Below are positions 1 to 10,533 of a DNA stretch of 47,622 nt, in pieces (position 1 is the first letter of the stretch; each line of letters opens with the position of its first letter). Both the position numbers and the translations under genes were made by a program. The notes under the pieces were generated by a model, which saw only the letters and a program-made list of their open reading frames with translations, had not been told where the DNA came from and ran no database searches. Origin of the DNA: Spirogloea muscicola (Eukaryota > Streptophyta > Zygnematophyceae > Spirogloeales > Spirogloeaceae). Location: assembly GCA_009602725.1 (NCBI GenBank), contig WELB01000111.1, positions 294,775 to 342,396 of the forward strand, in the 5' to 3' direction.

Positions 1-90
1 AGCCCAAAGAGAGAAGGCGCGCGGTGCGCATGAGATTAAAGCTAGGCCAATTCAAGCCAATACATTGTTCAGGTAGAAAATGCAGAAAGT
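1..90. repeat. dispersed repeat B, copy 1
   Basis: This AT/GC-mixed stretch contains the core 'ggcgcgcggtgcgcatga' followed by 'ccaattcaagccaatacatt'. Recognisable relatives lie at about 14419-14505, 16255-16335, 17372-17425 and 41128-41190, mostly next to retrotransposon fragments. It has no convincing coding capacity of its own. It may be a SINE, a detached internal part of the LINE, or a separate small element; the sequence does not decide which. Confidence 0.6.
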
Positions 91-369
91 GCAAAGAATG
101 CAGCGCAAAGAATGTGGCTACATGAAATGACGCCCTATACTAGGAGGGCCGGAGGTGCCACAGAGTGGGGGAAGCCGTGCTGACGGGGGCCATGTCGACT
201 CGACCGGTACCGCTTGTGGAGCTGCTAGAGGAGGTTGAAAAAGCAGCAATGGCAGGAGGGAGGGCAGGTGGGGGAAAGGAGGGCCGGAGGTGCCACAGAG
301 CGGGGGGAGAAAGGGGGAGAAAGGGGGCCAGCAAAGCCAGCCCAGCCAGGCCCCCTTCTCGTGCTTTGC

Positions 370-800
370 TCATTCTTTCTTGGGCTGGCTTTTCCAGCCC
401 CTATCCTCAATGGGCGAGCCCTTTCTTCTGTTCATTGCCTTGCTCATGGCTTTCTTTTTGGGCTGGCCCTCTCACAGCCATTGCCTTTCTTTCCGTCTGT
501 CTATTCTTTCTTTCAATATTCCATTGGTTTAGGGTTTGGGGTTTAGGGTTTTCGGGTTTTAAGCTGCTTTCCATTCCATTTTGGCCCTTTTAGTGGCTAG
601 CTACTCCGACTTGCATCTCCTGACTAGAGGTTACTGAGCGTCCTCTGGCTGATGTCTTCGTCCTAGTCCAAAGGCCTGGTCTGTAGTGTAGTTCTTTTTC
701 GGCTCCTCGTTCTTTGGCTTGGGATCTTGTCCATTCTTTTTGGGCTGGCTCTGCCAGCCACTCTTCTCTATGGGCGAGCACATTCTTTAGTGGTCTCTAC
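370..800 (+). mobile_element. LINE 3' ends (two or more tail copies)
   Basis: Two or three copies of the local LINE tail are stacked here. Tails with the hairpin half-site gggctggc and the following tatgggcgagc/aatgggcgagc block lie at about 375-430 and 735-780. Between them, 596-637 encodes the family C-terminus SYSDLHLLTRGY followed by TGA, which directly precedes the second tail as expected for a 5'-truncated LINE copy. A TTTAGGG-like run at about 530-556 separates the first tail from this fragment. Confidence 0.7.
529..556 (+). repeat. short interstitial telomere-like repeat (TTTAGGG)
   Basis: The plant/algal telomere unit TTTAGGG appears in degenerate tandem form (gtttagggtttggggtttagg and then ttttcgggtttt). 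It lies just upstream of a truncated LINE end. It is too short and degenerate to be a chromosome end here. Confidence 0.6.
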
Positions 801-1615
801 TCTATGTCCGGCACCTTTACACCTTCCAAGTGAGCTGTTTCTTCTCCCTCGTGATTGTCAAAGTGATGCTGATGAGCCCGACAGTGCCAAGCTTGCGTGC
901 TTTGGGTCCAACAAGTCGGATTTAGAAAAGACTGTCGAATCTTCCTTCGACAGTCTTTGGGACTGGCCTCCCACAGCCGTTCACCCCTTTGGTTAGAGCT
1001 GCTGAATCCTTCAGTCCAGCGCAAGTAGTAGCGGATGTCTAGGTGGAGAGCTTGCTTGCTATCCGACGGCAGAGGCTCTGCGCATGTACCATCTTCTGAC
1101 CACAACCATTGCAGTCAAGATTCTTTGCGCTTATGTGTGATTAATGCAGATAGCAATGAAGGCGTCTTCAAATACTAGGGTGCTCCCCTTTTGCAATGTA
1201 CCTTTATCGTGCATCCACTCGGGCAAAGGATCTCTACGGCAGACAGCAACCCGATGGGCCTCATCCTGGGCTTCACAGTTACACCACCTCACAGAGCATG
1301 CAAAGACAGTTGCCCAACGTCATTAGCTAGGTCTTCTGGTGATCGTAGAAATGTGAACCCAAAGTAATGTGAGGCCTTTTCTTGAGCACTTTCTACAAAC
1401 CCTCAGTAATGTGAGGCCATTTCTTGAGCACTTCTACAAATGCAACCATGGATAATACGGAATGGATTGGCCTTTGCAATTGCAAAGCAGTAGTAGGAAT
1501 ATTGACAGGTAACGGTGCAAGGAACTGGATAAATCTCCAAAGTGAGATGCAAAGCAAGCCACTTTGCTGGTAGTCGCTGCAACTCCATTCCACGTCCCCC
1601 TTCCCATATAGCTGA
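801..1615. other. intergenic, no gene recognised; one perfect hairpin
   Basis: No reading frame in either strand resembles a known protein. A perfect 13-bp inverted repeat with a 6-nt loop lies at 927-958. A short direct repeat containing cctcagtaatgtgaggcc occurs near 1360-1415. The right part is the 3' flank of the minus-strand exoribonuclease gene. Confidence 0.6.
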
Positions 1616-4600
1616 TTACTGAAGTGGTTTGAAGTGCTCCAAATACGACATGACGTGCAAGCTGAGGGACACATCCATGGGGCACATGTAGCCCCCCACA
1701 GTACGAACAAGGACTGGAACAGCAGAGAAGAGCCGCAAGGTCAAAGGGAAGACGGCCGGCTCCACGACCTCACGCTGGTCCAGCAACCGCAGAGCCATGC
1801 CTCTTTGCTGTGCCTCCATGCTGTCGCTGCTATTATCCTCGTCCAGCAGCAAGGTGTCCGCCTCCTCCATCCAGTCCTCTGGAGTGAAGCCGTCTGTGTA
1901 GTCAGTCGCCAGAGACAAACCTGCCATGGCTGTCAAGGCCCGTCCTCGTCTGTGAGATCTCCCATTCTCTCCGTAGCCTGACTTTGAAGATGCTGACGCA
2001 GACAACACAAGCGTGCCAGTGGCCTCAAACCACTGCGTATCCACTCCATCTAATGACTTGTACGCAACTCTCCGCTCCAACTGCGCGTTTGTACAATGGA
2101 ATTAATTAGCTGCAGATGTTACATGCGCAGATACTGTGAAGAAACAGAAGTAATGGGATGCCTTCAAAGCAAGGCCATCCGATTGAGTGCTGCAATTTCT
2201 ATAAGACACATTATGCACTCTCGCTAAACTTTTCAAGAAGCATCTGCAAGCAACATACCCCAAGCTTGGGAACAGAGATTGTCATCCACGTGGGGCCGAG
2301 GCCCACAACACGGCCCTTTGCTAGCAAGCCCTGCAATTAGAAGAATTCATTGCTGTCAGAGCTCTCCTCGTAAATCAAACCCTGCAGCACCTCAGCATCA
2401 CCAGTTGCTAGTCCATAGGAGAAATAACATGCTGCTTACCCCAAGCTTCTTGAGCATGACACAAAGGTAGAGCTTGCTGCTGGCCTCCTGCGCCTGTCTG
2501 CTCGCTAATTTCCTCACATTGGCATGTGAAGCCACTTGTGAGAGACTTGCCTGATCGAGTAAGCCACTCGACTCCGCAGCAGAAGCAGCTTGCTGCCTTG
2601 CCACTGCACTATTGGCCCTGTCCGACAAAGTTGGAGTTGCCTGTCCTTGCAAGCATGTGAAACAGCGTCCAGAATGTGTGTCCTTGAGCAACCTGGATGT
2701 GTTTCTCTGTGATAGAATGCCACTGTCACACATGCGCGCCTCAGCATCCAGAGCCGCGGCCAGCATGCGGTGGACCAAGACATCCGGATATCGCCTGATG
2801 GGGGACGTGAAATGTGTGTAGTAAGGACAATTCAACGCATAGTGCCGCCAGTCCTCCTGGTCCTTGAGGTTCCCGGTGCAGAAGTAGCTCGCCAGCTGCA
2901 TAGGTTTTACGACGTTGTTCATGACAATCTCAAACAACTCTGGGTCGCTCCTCAAGTCCTCCCTCATACTCACTAGAGACTCATGAATGCTGGCTGATGT
3001 ACTAGAATCAAAACGTAAACCATTCTTCTCGCAGAAGGCTATAAGTGCTGCCAACTTCTGATCATTGGGTCTGGGATGTCTCCTCAGAAGTGCTGCCTCT
3101 GGGAAAGCGAGCGAGATGGCGCGCGCGGCCGTCATGTTCGCAAGCAGCATAAACTCCTCGACGAGGTTGTTGGACTCCAAGGACTGGTAAGCACTGATTC
3201 CACTTGGACTGCCGCTATCGTCCAGCGCGAACGAAAGCTTCACGGTGTCCAGCTTGAGGGCGCCACTAGCAAAGCGCCTCTCTCTGAGCATCTTAGAGAT
3301 CCTAAACAGCAGCTGCACGTTCCCAACGACCTCTGGCCACGAGTGGGGAGGGTGCAGTCTTGGCATGACCTGCTGCTTGAAAGAGCCTTTGACCGCGTCT
3401 TCACTATCACAACCTGCCAAAGCTGCCTTGGCAGCCTGCCTTGCAGCCCTATTTGGGGCAAAACCCCCGTCGATCATCTCCTGAGCATGATTGTATGAGA
3501 GCTTGCAGCAGGATCTGATCACTGTACGGCCAATCCACTGATCCTTAATTGCTCCTTCCAGCGTCATCTCCCAGATGATAGAAAAGGCCAGGCGATCCAC
3601 ACCGGGGTTCAGGCTGCAAAGTTCCTCACAGAGGCTTGGAGGAAGCATGGGCAGAACTCGCTGGATGAGGTACACGCTGGTCGACCGCTGACGAGCCTCC
3701 TCATCAAGGGCACTTCCGGGCTTAACAAAGAATGAGACGTCGGCAATGTGCACTCCAACACTAATGTTGCCATTTGCCAGCTTCTCTACCGAGAGAGCAT
3801 CATCAAGGTCCCTGGCCGTTGGAGGATCAATTGTGAAAATTCTCAAGTGCCTCAAGTCCTTTCTCCTTGCCACTTCCTCATTGGAGATGTGCCATGCTTT
3901 TGGTGGGAGGCAAGCCAGCACAGCAGAAGGAAAATCTACACTGTGAATCTTGTGTTGGTAGACAATAGCTGCTGATTCTGCCTCAATCTCCCCTGCCTGG
4001 CCCAGCGCGTGCTTCACAACCGCCTGCGGTATGGAGCTGAATCTGGACCACGTGTCCACTGATGCTGCAAAAAGGGTCTGGCTCAAGCTGGTATCGCCCC
4101 CCTGTAATCGATCGTATAGATCCTCGGGCAACCGGGCGAGACACACATTCAATTTTGGCAGTCGCATATCTGCAGGCACAAAGAGGCCATATTTTGGCTC
4201 CAATGCTGGGCTGCCGTAGCCTCCTCCATTCAGCTTGCCTTCACTGACACTTGGCAAGCAACCACCTTGATGCTCACCGCTGCCGTCAACTGCAATGAGC
4301 GTGCTTACTGGACTCCCTTCGCTTCCTGAAGGACAACATCCGCTGTTCTGCAAAATCTTGTGCCTCCGAGAGTGCCAGTTCCAGAACTTGGTCAAGTCAA
4401 GGTAGCCAACCAGGCTGTCACGCCGAGGGGATGGCTCCAATATAGCAACTACTCTCCCAGATGGGCGCCTGCCTGGCATGCTGAGCAGCAACTGTGCCAA
4501 GTCTTGGCTGGATGCCGCATACTTTGCATGGGTTCTGCTGTCGCTGTTGGTGATCTGCTGACTTGGCAATCTCCCTGTCCCATTTGCATCTTCAGGTCGC

Positions 4601-6431
4601 CTTGCACCCAGAAGGGGGTGGATGCGGCCTGGCGGGCTATGAATGCCATTCGGCCTTGCAGCTTCTGTTTTGTTATTTGCAGGGGTTCCTTTCAGCAGGG
4701 GCCAATCACTTGGCGAATCCAGCTGAACAGCAACAATGTCTCCCTCCATCTGCTTGAAGACAAGTCTGAGTAACTCATATGTCGTGGATATCAATGGGCA
4801 TGGCTCTGCAGGGTCATGCAATGGATAGCCAAATAGATGTTTCTCATTCAAAGGTCTTGAAGCCAGCAAGGTGCAGAAGAGTACTAACAGCTCTGTTTTG
4901 AGCCCCATCACCAAGTATCAGAACATCCAACGGCAGCCCCTCGATTGTCACATAAGCCTGCAGGTTGACAGTAGCTGGCAATATTATATCAATATTTGCA
5001 GTCAAACCAAGACAATAATACCAATACCAAATAATGATATGGCTGTCTCGATTGACCCCACAATTTTGTCACCATCATGCATACACGGAGCTTCAGCAGA
5101 CAGAGAAAGACCATCATTTACCCACCTTCACACTCACCACACCCAAAACACGAAGGTAAACAAGACAACAAGCAAGAATAGCAGAGCAGAATTGCATCAA
5201 AGCACTACCTCCAGTTGGTTGTATACATTCACATGCAGCATGCCCTTGTGAGCTTCTCCGACCTGTAGAGACAGCACCTTCCCAAAAATCTTTACTAACG
5301 AGCAAACAATCTGCTGAATCAGCCCAATCAGATTGTGAACAGGTCAGCAAAAGCAATTGCACCACTTACGCAGGGCTCTCATAACAGACCTGTATTAACT
5401 TGTCAACTACTTCGGCGGGCAGATGCTCCATGAAAAGTGCCCGGTCTCTGACCAATATCCTCTCAGGAGACAGAATAGCCATGACCAGCACCTGCGAACC
5501 TCCTGCTGCCTTTTTAAAAGTCGGCTGCTGAGGAGGCCCTTGAGCGCCTGCAAGTTTCTGGGAGGCCTTCTCTCTGCCTGCATGAGAGCTCAAGGTGGTC
5601 GGCTTTGCCAAGCCAGCCTTGAGTGATCCTACTCGCTGAAGCGGCTGCGCCTTTGCCGCTGTGTCATTGGCAGCACTAGATGCTGGAAGCGCAGAAGTTG
5701 AGGCGCGTGGATGACATTGCGTACTACCTAGCTGCTCGTCTTGGCCTACGCTACGCTGAGCATGTGGAACTGCTTCATGATCTACTAATCTGCTGTCAAT
5801 AAGTGAGTCCGCCACTGCCAGGAATGCGCGAGCAGCAGTAGGAACCTCCTGCTCTTTGATGGCATGACTCGGTGACACAGGTGCCTGTGCAAGGCTGTCG
5901 CTGTGCTGCTGCCGCTGCAACGACGGCAGGGGCTGCTGTTCAGACGTCTCCAGGCTTGTCCGGCGCAAGACGATCTTGGCAAGCAACTTGGGACTGGGCA
6001 AAGGGACCCGGTCAGGGGAGGGGCTGCCACTGTGCCACGCACTGTCATAGCGTGGTCCGTCATCGCCACCTGCTGAACCTGTGACGAGGAAAGTGGGGAA
6101 AGGGACCATCAAGACTGCAGAATCGACCAATTTCAGCCACAGAGTTTGTGCATCAGCTGACAGTCGTCGTCAAACGGCGACTGTCAAAGCAGTAGGGACT
6201 GTGCTCACCCGCGTAAGCCTCTGACGGTGGAGCGACGGTAGCATCCGTTTCCTGGCCAGAGCCTGTCATGACCTTCCTCCTCCCCTTTGTTGCCTGGTCA
6301 GCCAACGGCGTCTTCGCCTTGCAGGCCGCTGCTTCGCGGCGACCGGCTCCTGAGGCAGCCGCGTCAGGGGCGGGCGGGTGCAGGTGCTGCGGCGAGGGCG
6401 GCGGCGGAGGCGCATCACGGTAGGCCACCAT
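1616..6431 (-). CDS. DIS3L2: DIS3L2/SOV-type 3'-5' exoribonuclease (RNB family), 7 exons
   Basis: Predicted 1293-residue cytoplasmic RNase II/RNB exoribonuclease that degrades RNA 3' to 5'. Exons (minus): 6431-6209, 6078-5390, 5262-5209, 4957-4889, 4749-2440, 2330-2259, 2080-1616; every junction keeps frame. Residues 1-~290 are low-complexity with no known domain. Cold-shock/OB-type segments start near 305 (GEAHKGMLHVN, then AQNRAMEGDIVAVQLD). The RNB core has the four-Asp catalytic motif DPPTARDLDDAL near residue 650 and RRYPDVLVHR near 995. The end (SVPKLGLERRVAY) matches the S1-like region of plant SUPPRESSOR OF VARICOSE. The intron after exon 2 uses a weak GTCTGT donor, chosen because it restores gap-free alignment to plant SOV. 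An insert of about 50 residues follows the RNB core. The start is the first in-frame ATG after the divergent promoter. Confidence 0.9.
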
Positions 6432-6793
6432 GACTGACAGCGCCTCGAGCCGGAGACAAGCGCGGCGCCTCCGATATCAGCGCGCCGCCAGCGGCTGGTG
6501 ATCGCAGCCTTCTACGACTGAAGCCAGGCGCGCGAGGCTGTCAAGCCTCCGCCGCCGCCGCCGCCGCCGCCGCGTCCCACGGCGCGAGATGTGGCCGCTG
6601 TCTTGGCAAAGGATGAGGAAGTCGCTGTCGTGTCAAACCGATAAACAGAGAGCCCGCGCTGTCGGTAAGGAGCTGCCGTCTAGTTAAGCGCAGCCCGCTA
6701 GCGGGGAGCCTCCGATGGGCGCCACGCGGCACGCAACGGACGGTCGGAAGTTTCCCCGTTATTATAAGCGCCTCCAAACCTCCCCCCCCCTCC
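6432..6793. promoter_or_regulatory. divergent promoter between DIS3L2 and eIF3f
   Basis: The 362 bp between the two start codons must hold both 5' UTRs and promoters. It contains a (GCC)n run at about 6546-6574 and, only 26 nt upstream of the eIF3f ATG, the TATA-like string attataagcg (6761-6770). If that string works as a TATA box, the eIF3f leader would be extremely short; it may equally be chance. Confidence 0.5.
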
Positions 6794-8572
6794 ATGGCCG
6801 CCGCCGCAGCTGCCGCCGCCGCCGCCGCCGCCGCCGCCGCGGCGCGCCCGTNGCTCTTCAGCGTCTGCGACTCGTTCATCCGGCGCAGCGAGGGCCAGGA
6901 CCGCGTCATCGGCACGCTGCTGGGCGCGCCCGCCGCCGACGGCACTGTCGACGTCCGCAACTCCTACGCCGTCCCCCACAACGAGTCCATGGACCAGGTT
7001 CGCCGCGGCTGGGAAGCTCACTGCGAACAGGGAGCGGTGCTTGCATCTGAGTCAGGAGGTCGAGGGTTCGACTCCCAGAGGTTGCGCTCAATGCCGCCTT
7101 TCTACGTACAGGTGGCTGTGGACATCGAGTTCCACCGCACCATGTTCGAGCTGCACCAGCGCGTCAACCCCAAGGAGGTCATCATCGGCTGGTGCGTCCA
7201 GCTCGCCGCAGCTCTTGGTCTTGGCGTCTCTCCCTAGGAGCCGACGGCCCCTCGGGCCTATGGTCAATCGCAGCAGCTTCGGAAGACTGCATGATTCTGG
7301 GCGGAGCAGCGAGGCTCTCGGCTGCTCTGCGGCCGCCTCTGTGTATCACTACATGTGCAGTTTGACAGTTTACAGACTTGAGGTAGCTTGTGGGTATCTT
7401 TGGGCCTTCGGTTGCCTGCCCCTCAGCTCTGGCGGCTTTGGCAGTCCGGGTCGTTCACTCCGGCCAGCTCGCCGCCGCTCGGCAGGTACTCCACGGGCAC
7501 CGGCGTCAGTGGCAGCGACGCACTGATCCAGGACTTCTACGGGCGCGAAGTGGCCAACCCCATCCACCTGACGGTCGACACGGCGTTCCAAGACGATCGT
7601 GCCAACATCAAGGCGTATGTGTCGACCAGCCTCACGCTCGGCGACAGGCAGATTGCCGCCCAGTTTCACGAAATTCAGTTGGACCTGCGAATGATCGAGG
7701 CGGAGCGCATTTCGTGTCAGTGGCCAGCCCACCCACCCTTGCTCATGGCAATTCACAAGCTGGTCGCACGAGAACCGTCTGGCTGGATCGTGCTTTTACA
7801 GCTTCCTTTTTGCAATTCTGGTCATATCAGTCGTCTTGCTCACGGGTGTCTGTCTCTTCTCCAGTCGACGTTCTGAAACGGAGCATGGTTGAGAAGTTGC
7901 CCAATGACCTGGAGGGCCTGGAAAGCACAATGCAGAAGCTGGAGGGGCTCGTGGACACGGTGTTTCGATACGTTGATGACGTAGTAGTGAGCCCTCCTAG
8001 CACCTCTCACTACTTGCAAGCAGTGTAGCTGCCTAACTAACTCCAGATTTCACGACCACGTGCTGGCGGTCTAAGTATGAGACCTCTCTCGAGGTTCTCA
8101 TTGAATATGTTATGGACAATGTCAGATCGCATCCTGCTCCTCTTATTCATGTCCATGTACTGCGCAGGAGGGTCGGAAGCAGCCGGACAATTCAATAGGG
8201 AGGTACCTCGCCGATACAGTGGCGGCCGTGCCCTACATCAAGGCCGATGCCTTTGACAAGCTCCTGAATGACAGCGTCCAGGTCAGCTGTCGTTGGGCCT
8301 TCAGTGTTAAAGGCACAACCAGTGCTGACCATATTATTACTTCTGTTGTGCTTCAAATTTTTAAGGGCTTCATCAATCAGCTCAGACCTTGGGCGCTGTG
8401 GACTGTGTATGCGTTTCCAGCACTAGTCTGCTTGCGATCACTCTGCTCACTAGATGACTTTGAAACCTTCTTTGTGTCCCAGGATCTCCTGCTAGTGCTG
8501 TACCTGGCGAACCTTACCCGGACGCAGCTGGCATTGGCTGAGAAACTCAATACGGCCGCCCAGCCATTGTAA
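6794..8572 (+). CDS. EIF3F: translation initiation factor eIF3 subunit F (MPN domain), 6 exons
   Basis: Subunit of the eIF3 complex that helps assemble the 43S/48S initiation complex. Exons: 6794-6997, 7112-7191, 7486-7715, 7865-7986, 8168-8281, 8483-8572, giving 279 residues in unbroken phase. The MPN domain starts after an alanine run (residues 2-~16) and includes NSYAVPHNES, VDIEFHRTMF and GWYSTGTG. The JAMM zinc-ligand pattern HxH...SxxD is not intact, as expected for the catalytically silent eIF3f MPN. The C-terminal helices include LYLANLTRTQLALAEKL, typical of eIF3f. Intron 1 (114 nt) has an atypical GTTCGC donor, is a multiple of three and has no stop, so retention would add 38 residues. 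An n at 6852 sits in the alanine-coding repeat, so the length there is uncertain. Confidence 0.93.
7017..7092 (+). other. tRNA-like (B-box) sequence inside eIF3f intron 1
   Basis: The intron contains gctcactgcgaacagggagc, which can form a D-arm-like stem (gctc/gagc). About 30 nt later comes ggttcgactcc, a perfect match to the Pol III B-box consensus. No acceptable acceptor stem or full cloverleaf could be drawn, so it looks like a tRNA-derived relic or SINE head rather than a functional tRNA. Confidence 0.3.
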
Positions 8573-9454
8573 CTCAGTGGCTACCTGCTAGAGTCATTCA
8601 TATACTATTACTGGCGGTATTATGGCTCCTCACGCTTCGAGGAGCTTTGTTGGCTCCTTACTCTCCTAGTAGGCACAGAAACACCGTCATATAAGTCCAA
8701 ATTCTTTGATTGAAATTTGTGTCTCCAGATGTAAATTTGCTAGTGTGCAACAGTCATGTCATTACATAGTCTGAGTGCCATATGAAGTTGCTTCATTCTG
8801 TACAAGGACTTGATCTGGAGCGATGCACTGTGCAGCTGCGCACTGCTGCTTGCTCTTGTAGTTCCGCTGTGCCGAGGACTGGGTAGGAATCTTTAAATGT
8901 TCAAGTAAAGAGTGTGCATCGCTGCAATGTACTGGAGATGTGGCCATTCCTGAGGCATACTCGTTCTCATAACCGCAGAGAAGCTTGGCAACCCGATCGT
9001 TGCTCTGCTCCTGGCAAGCATGTGGTCGTATTCTTCAGAAACAAAGGGAGCCCTCGGCGTGCAGCCAGGTATGATAGTCTAGCAAAGAGTTGGTTCGCCT
9101 ATATTAGTGCAGGTCCCCAGCGTAGAGAATGGATGGGTGCAGCCAAGCAATCCTTCAAATAGCGAAGAAGCTCTTCCAAGCAGGCAATGGCCGTGAACCA
9201 TAGGCTTGGCCAGTGGGAAGATGTGCAGCAGGGCAGGGTTTCTCGATGGGGAGCTTACCTGTCCCAATTGCGAGGGCCTCATTATCGAAGACTACGTGGT
9301 TGAAATATCCACCGTTTGATTGGCAAGGTTAAGTAGTAGGTATGACTTTCAAGGCGGCCCTAGTCACTGCCCGATACCGCATGTGGCACGAGATGCTACG
9401 TGGGACGTGTGCGCGACTTCGGACTAGGTGTCCGACAAGGTGCGTTGCAGAAAG
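8573..9454. other. intergenic, no gene recognised
   Basis: This is the 3' flank of eIF3f (a TGTAA string overlaps the stop region at 8569-8573) followed by unique-looking sequence. A short open stretch near 9240-9290 could encode TCPNCEG, but no family could be assigned. Nothing else is supported. Confidence 0.5.
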
Positions 9455-9545
9455 AAGACAGAAGAAAGGGCTCGCCCATTGAGGATATGGAGTGGAACAG
9501 CCAGCCCAAAAAGGAATGAGCAGAGTACAAGAAGTGCGAAAGCAG
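9455..9545 (-). mobile_element. LINE 3' tail, reverse orientation
   Basis: Read on the minus strand, this holds the family tail: tttttgggctggc, then ccatatcctcaatgggcg and agccctttctt. The second half of the hairpin is degenerate (ggctgttccac). No coding end is attached. The following 9600-9890 contains further pieces shared with other repeat clusters, including ggccaagtacaaaggcaagc near 9832, also seen near 18178. Confidence 0.65.
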
Positions 9546-9891
9546 CTCTCCCAAGCGGAGCAAGGGCTGTGAAAAGCCGAATCACAAAAGAATGAGAACC
9601 AGCCCATAAGGAAACAGCTCGTCCAATGTTGAAAGGGTGTTGCGGGCTTAAGGAAGGGGTCATTGGGGTTGTCACAGACCCAAGGGAAAACAAGAAAGCG
9701 CCTGCTGATACTTATACAAAGCGGCTGTGTAAGCCCGACAGGTGCATACAGATGGAGTTCATAATCAATATTAGCGGAGCCACCGGAAAGGTAAATGCGT
9801 GTATATTAAGAGATGGGGAGGCCATGTGTGGCCAAGTACAAAGGCAAGCACATTGGACAAATGTACGTCACCTGCTGCTAAGCTGACCCGC

Positions 9892-10080
9892 TCAGTAACC
9901 ACGAGTCAGCACATAGAGGTCGCTAGCTGACGCTCGAATACCGGACGGCAATTGACTAGCTCTTGTGCCAGCAGCTAAGGCTCGACCAGCTTTCTGATGC
10001 AGAGCATACGCCTGAGCTCGTTGCAGACAGGTTGACACTCGACGTCGCAGAAATGACAGATAGGCTGCCGGCATACCCAT
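9892..10080 (-). pseudogene. LINE ORF C-terminal fragment (degenerate)
   Basis: The minus strand encodes about 62 residues ending SASDLYVLTRGY-stop. It aligns with the C-terminus of the large LINE ORF at the right edge of the window, including the LQRAQAYALHQKAGRALA segment. It lacks everything upstream, as expected for 5' truncation. A close relative in the same orientation lies at about 18240-18430 and a more diverged one at about 44480-44600. Confidence 0.75.
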
Positions 10081-10136
10081 CTGGGCTCCAGTAGCTGCTA
10101 GATGCTAGCTGCTACGTCATAAGATGTGCTTACCTC

Positions 10137-10178
10137 TGTACTTGGCCATACTGGCCTTCGATTGTTTCAAATACACGA
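10137..10178 (-). repeat. dispersed repeat C
   Basis: Read on the minus strand this carries gtatttgaaacaatcgaagg followed by ccagtatggccaagtacag. The same block occurs on the plus strand at 17337-17378 and, diverged, near 44420-44460; shorter relatives are near 9835 and 18178. It always lies beside LINE debris, so it is probably part of a mobile element. Confidence 0.6.
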
Positions 10179-10533
10179 AATTCCATCTGGGCTGGGAGCA
10201 TATCCTCGCGTCGTGCATATCCCAGACTCGCTATGTTCTCGAGTAGGGTATGGAAGCGAGGAAGCGAGGAAAGGGGTTCTGCACGGCCAAGGGGTTGAGT
10301 CCCCTGCTCCCAGAGGGACTCACTTCGAGCTTCAGAGCACGCTCGCCATGGCTGCTGCGGCGGCAGCGGCGCCGGCGCGGCGGCGAGGTCTCCGATTGCC
10401 GGCGACGGCGGCCTTGGCCGTTGGCGGAGGCGTCGCCGGGCGGCTCCAGCAGACGCGCTCGCGGGGCCCCTCGGCGGCACATGGGCGACGAGCGCGCCGC
10501 AGAAGCTGAGGCCGCGTGCGGTGGCGGACGGCC

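Noticed and set aside
7017-7092. A functional tRNA gene in eIF3f intron 1
   Set aside because: A D-arm-like stem and a B box are visible, but no 7-bp acceptor stem or good anticodon stem can be formed.
8914-9162. 82-codon plus-strand frame between eIF3f and the LINE debris
   Set aside because: No family motif, no neighbouring exon with matching phase and no coding-like conservation cue.
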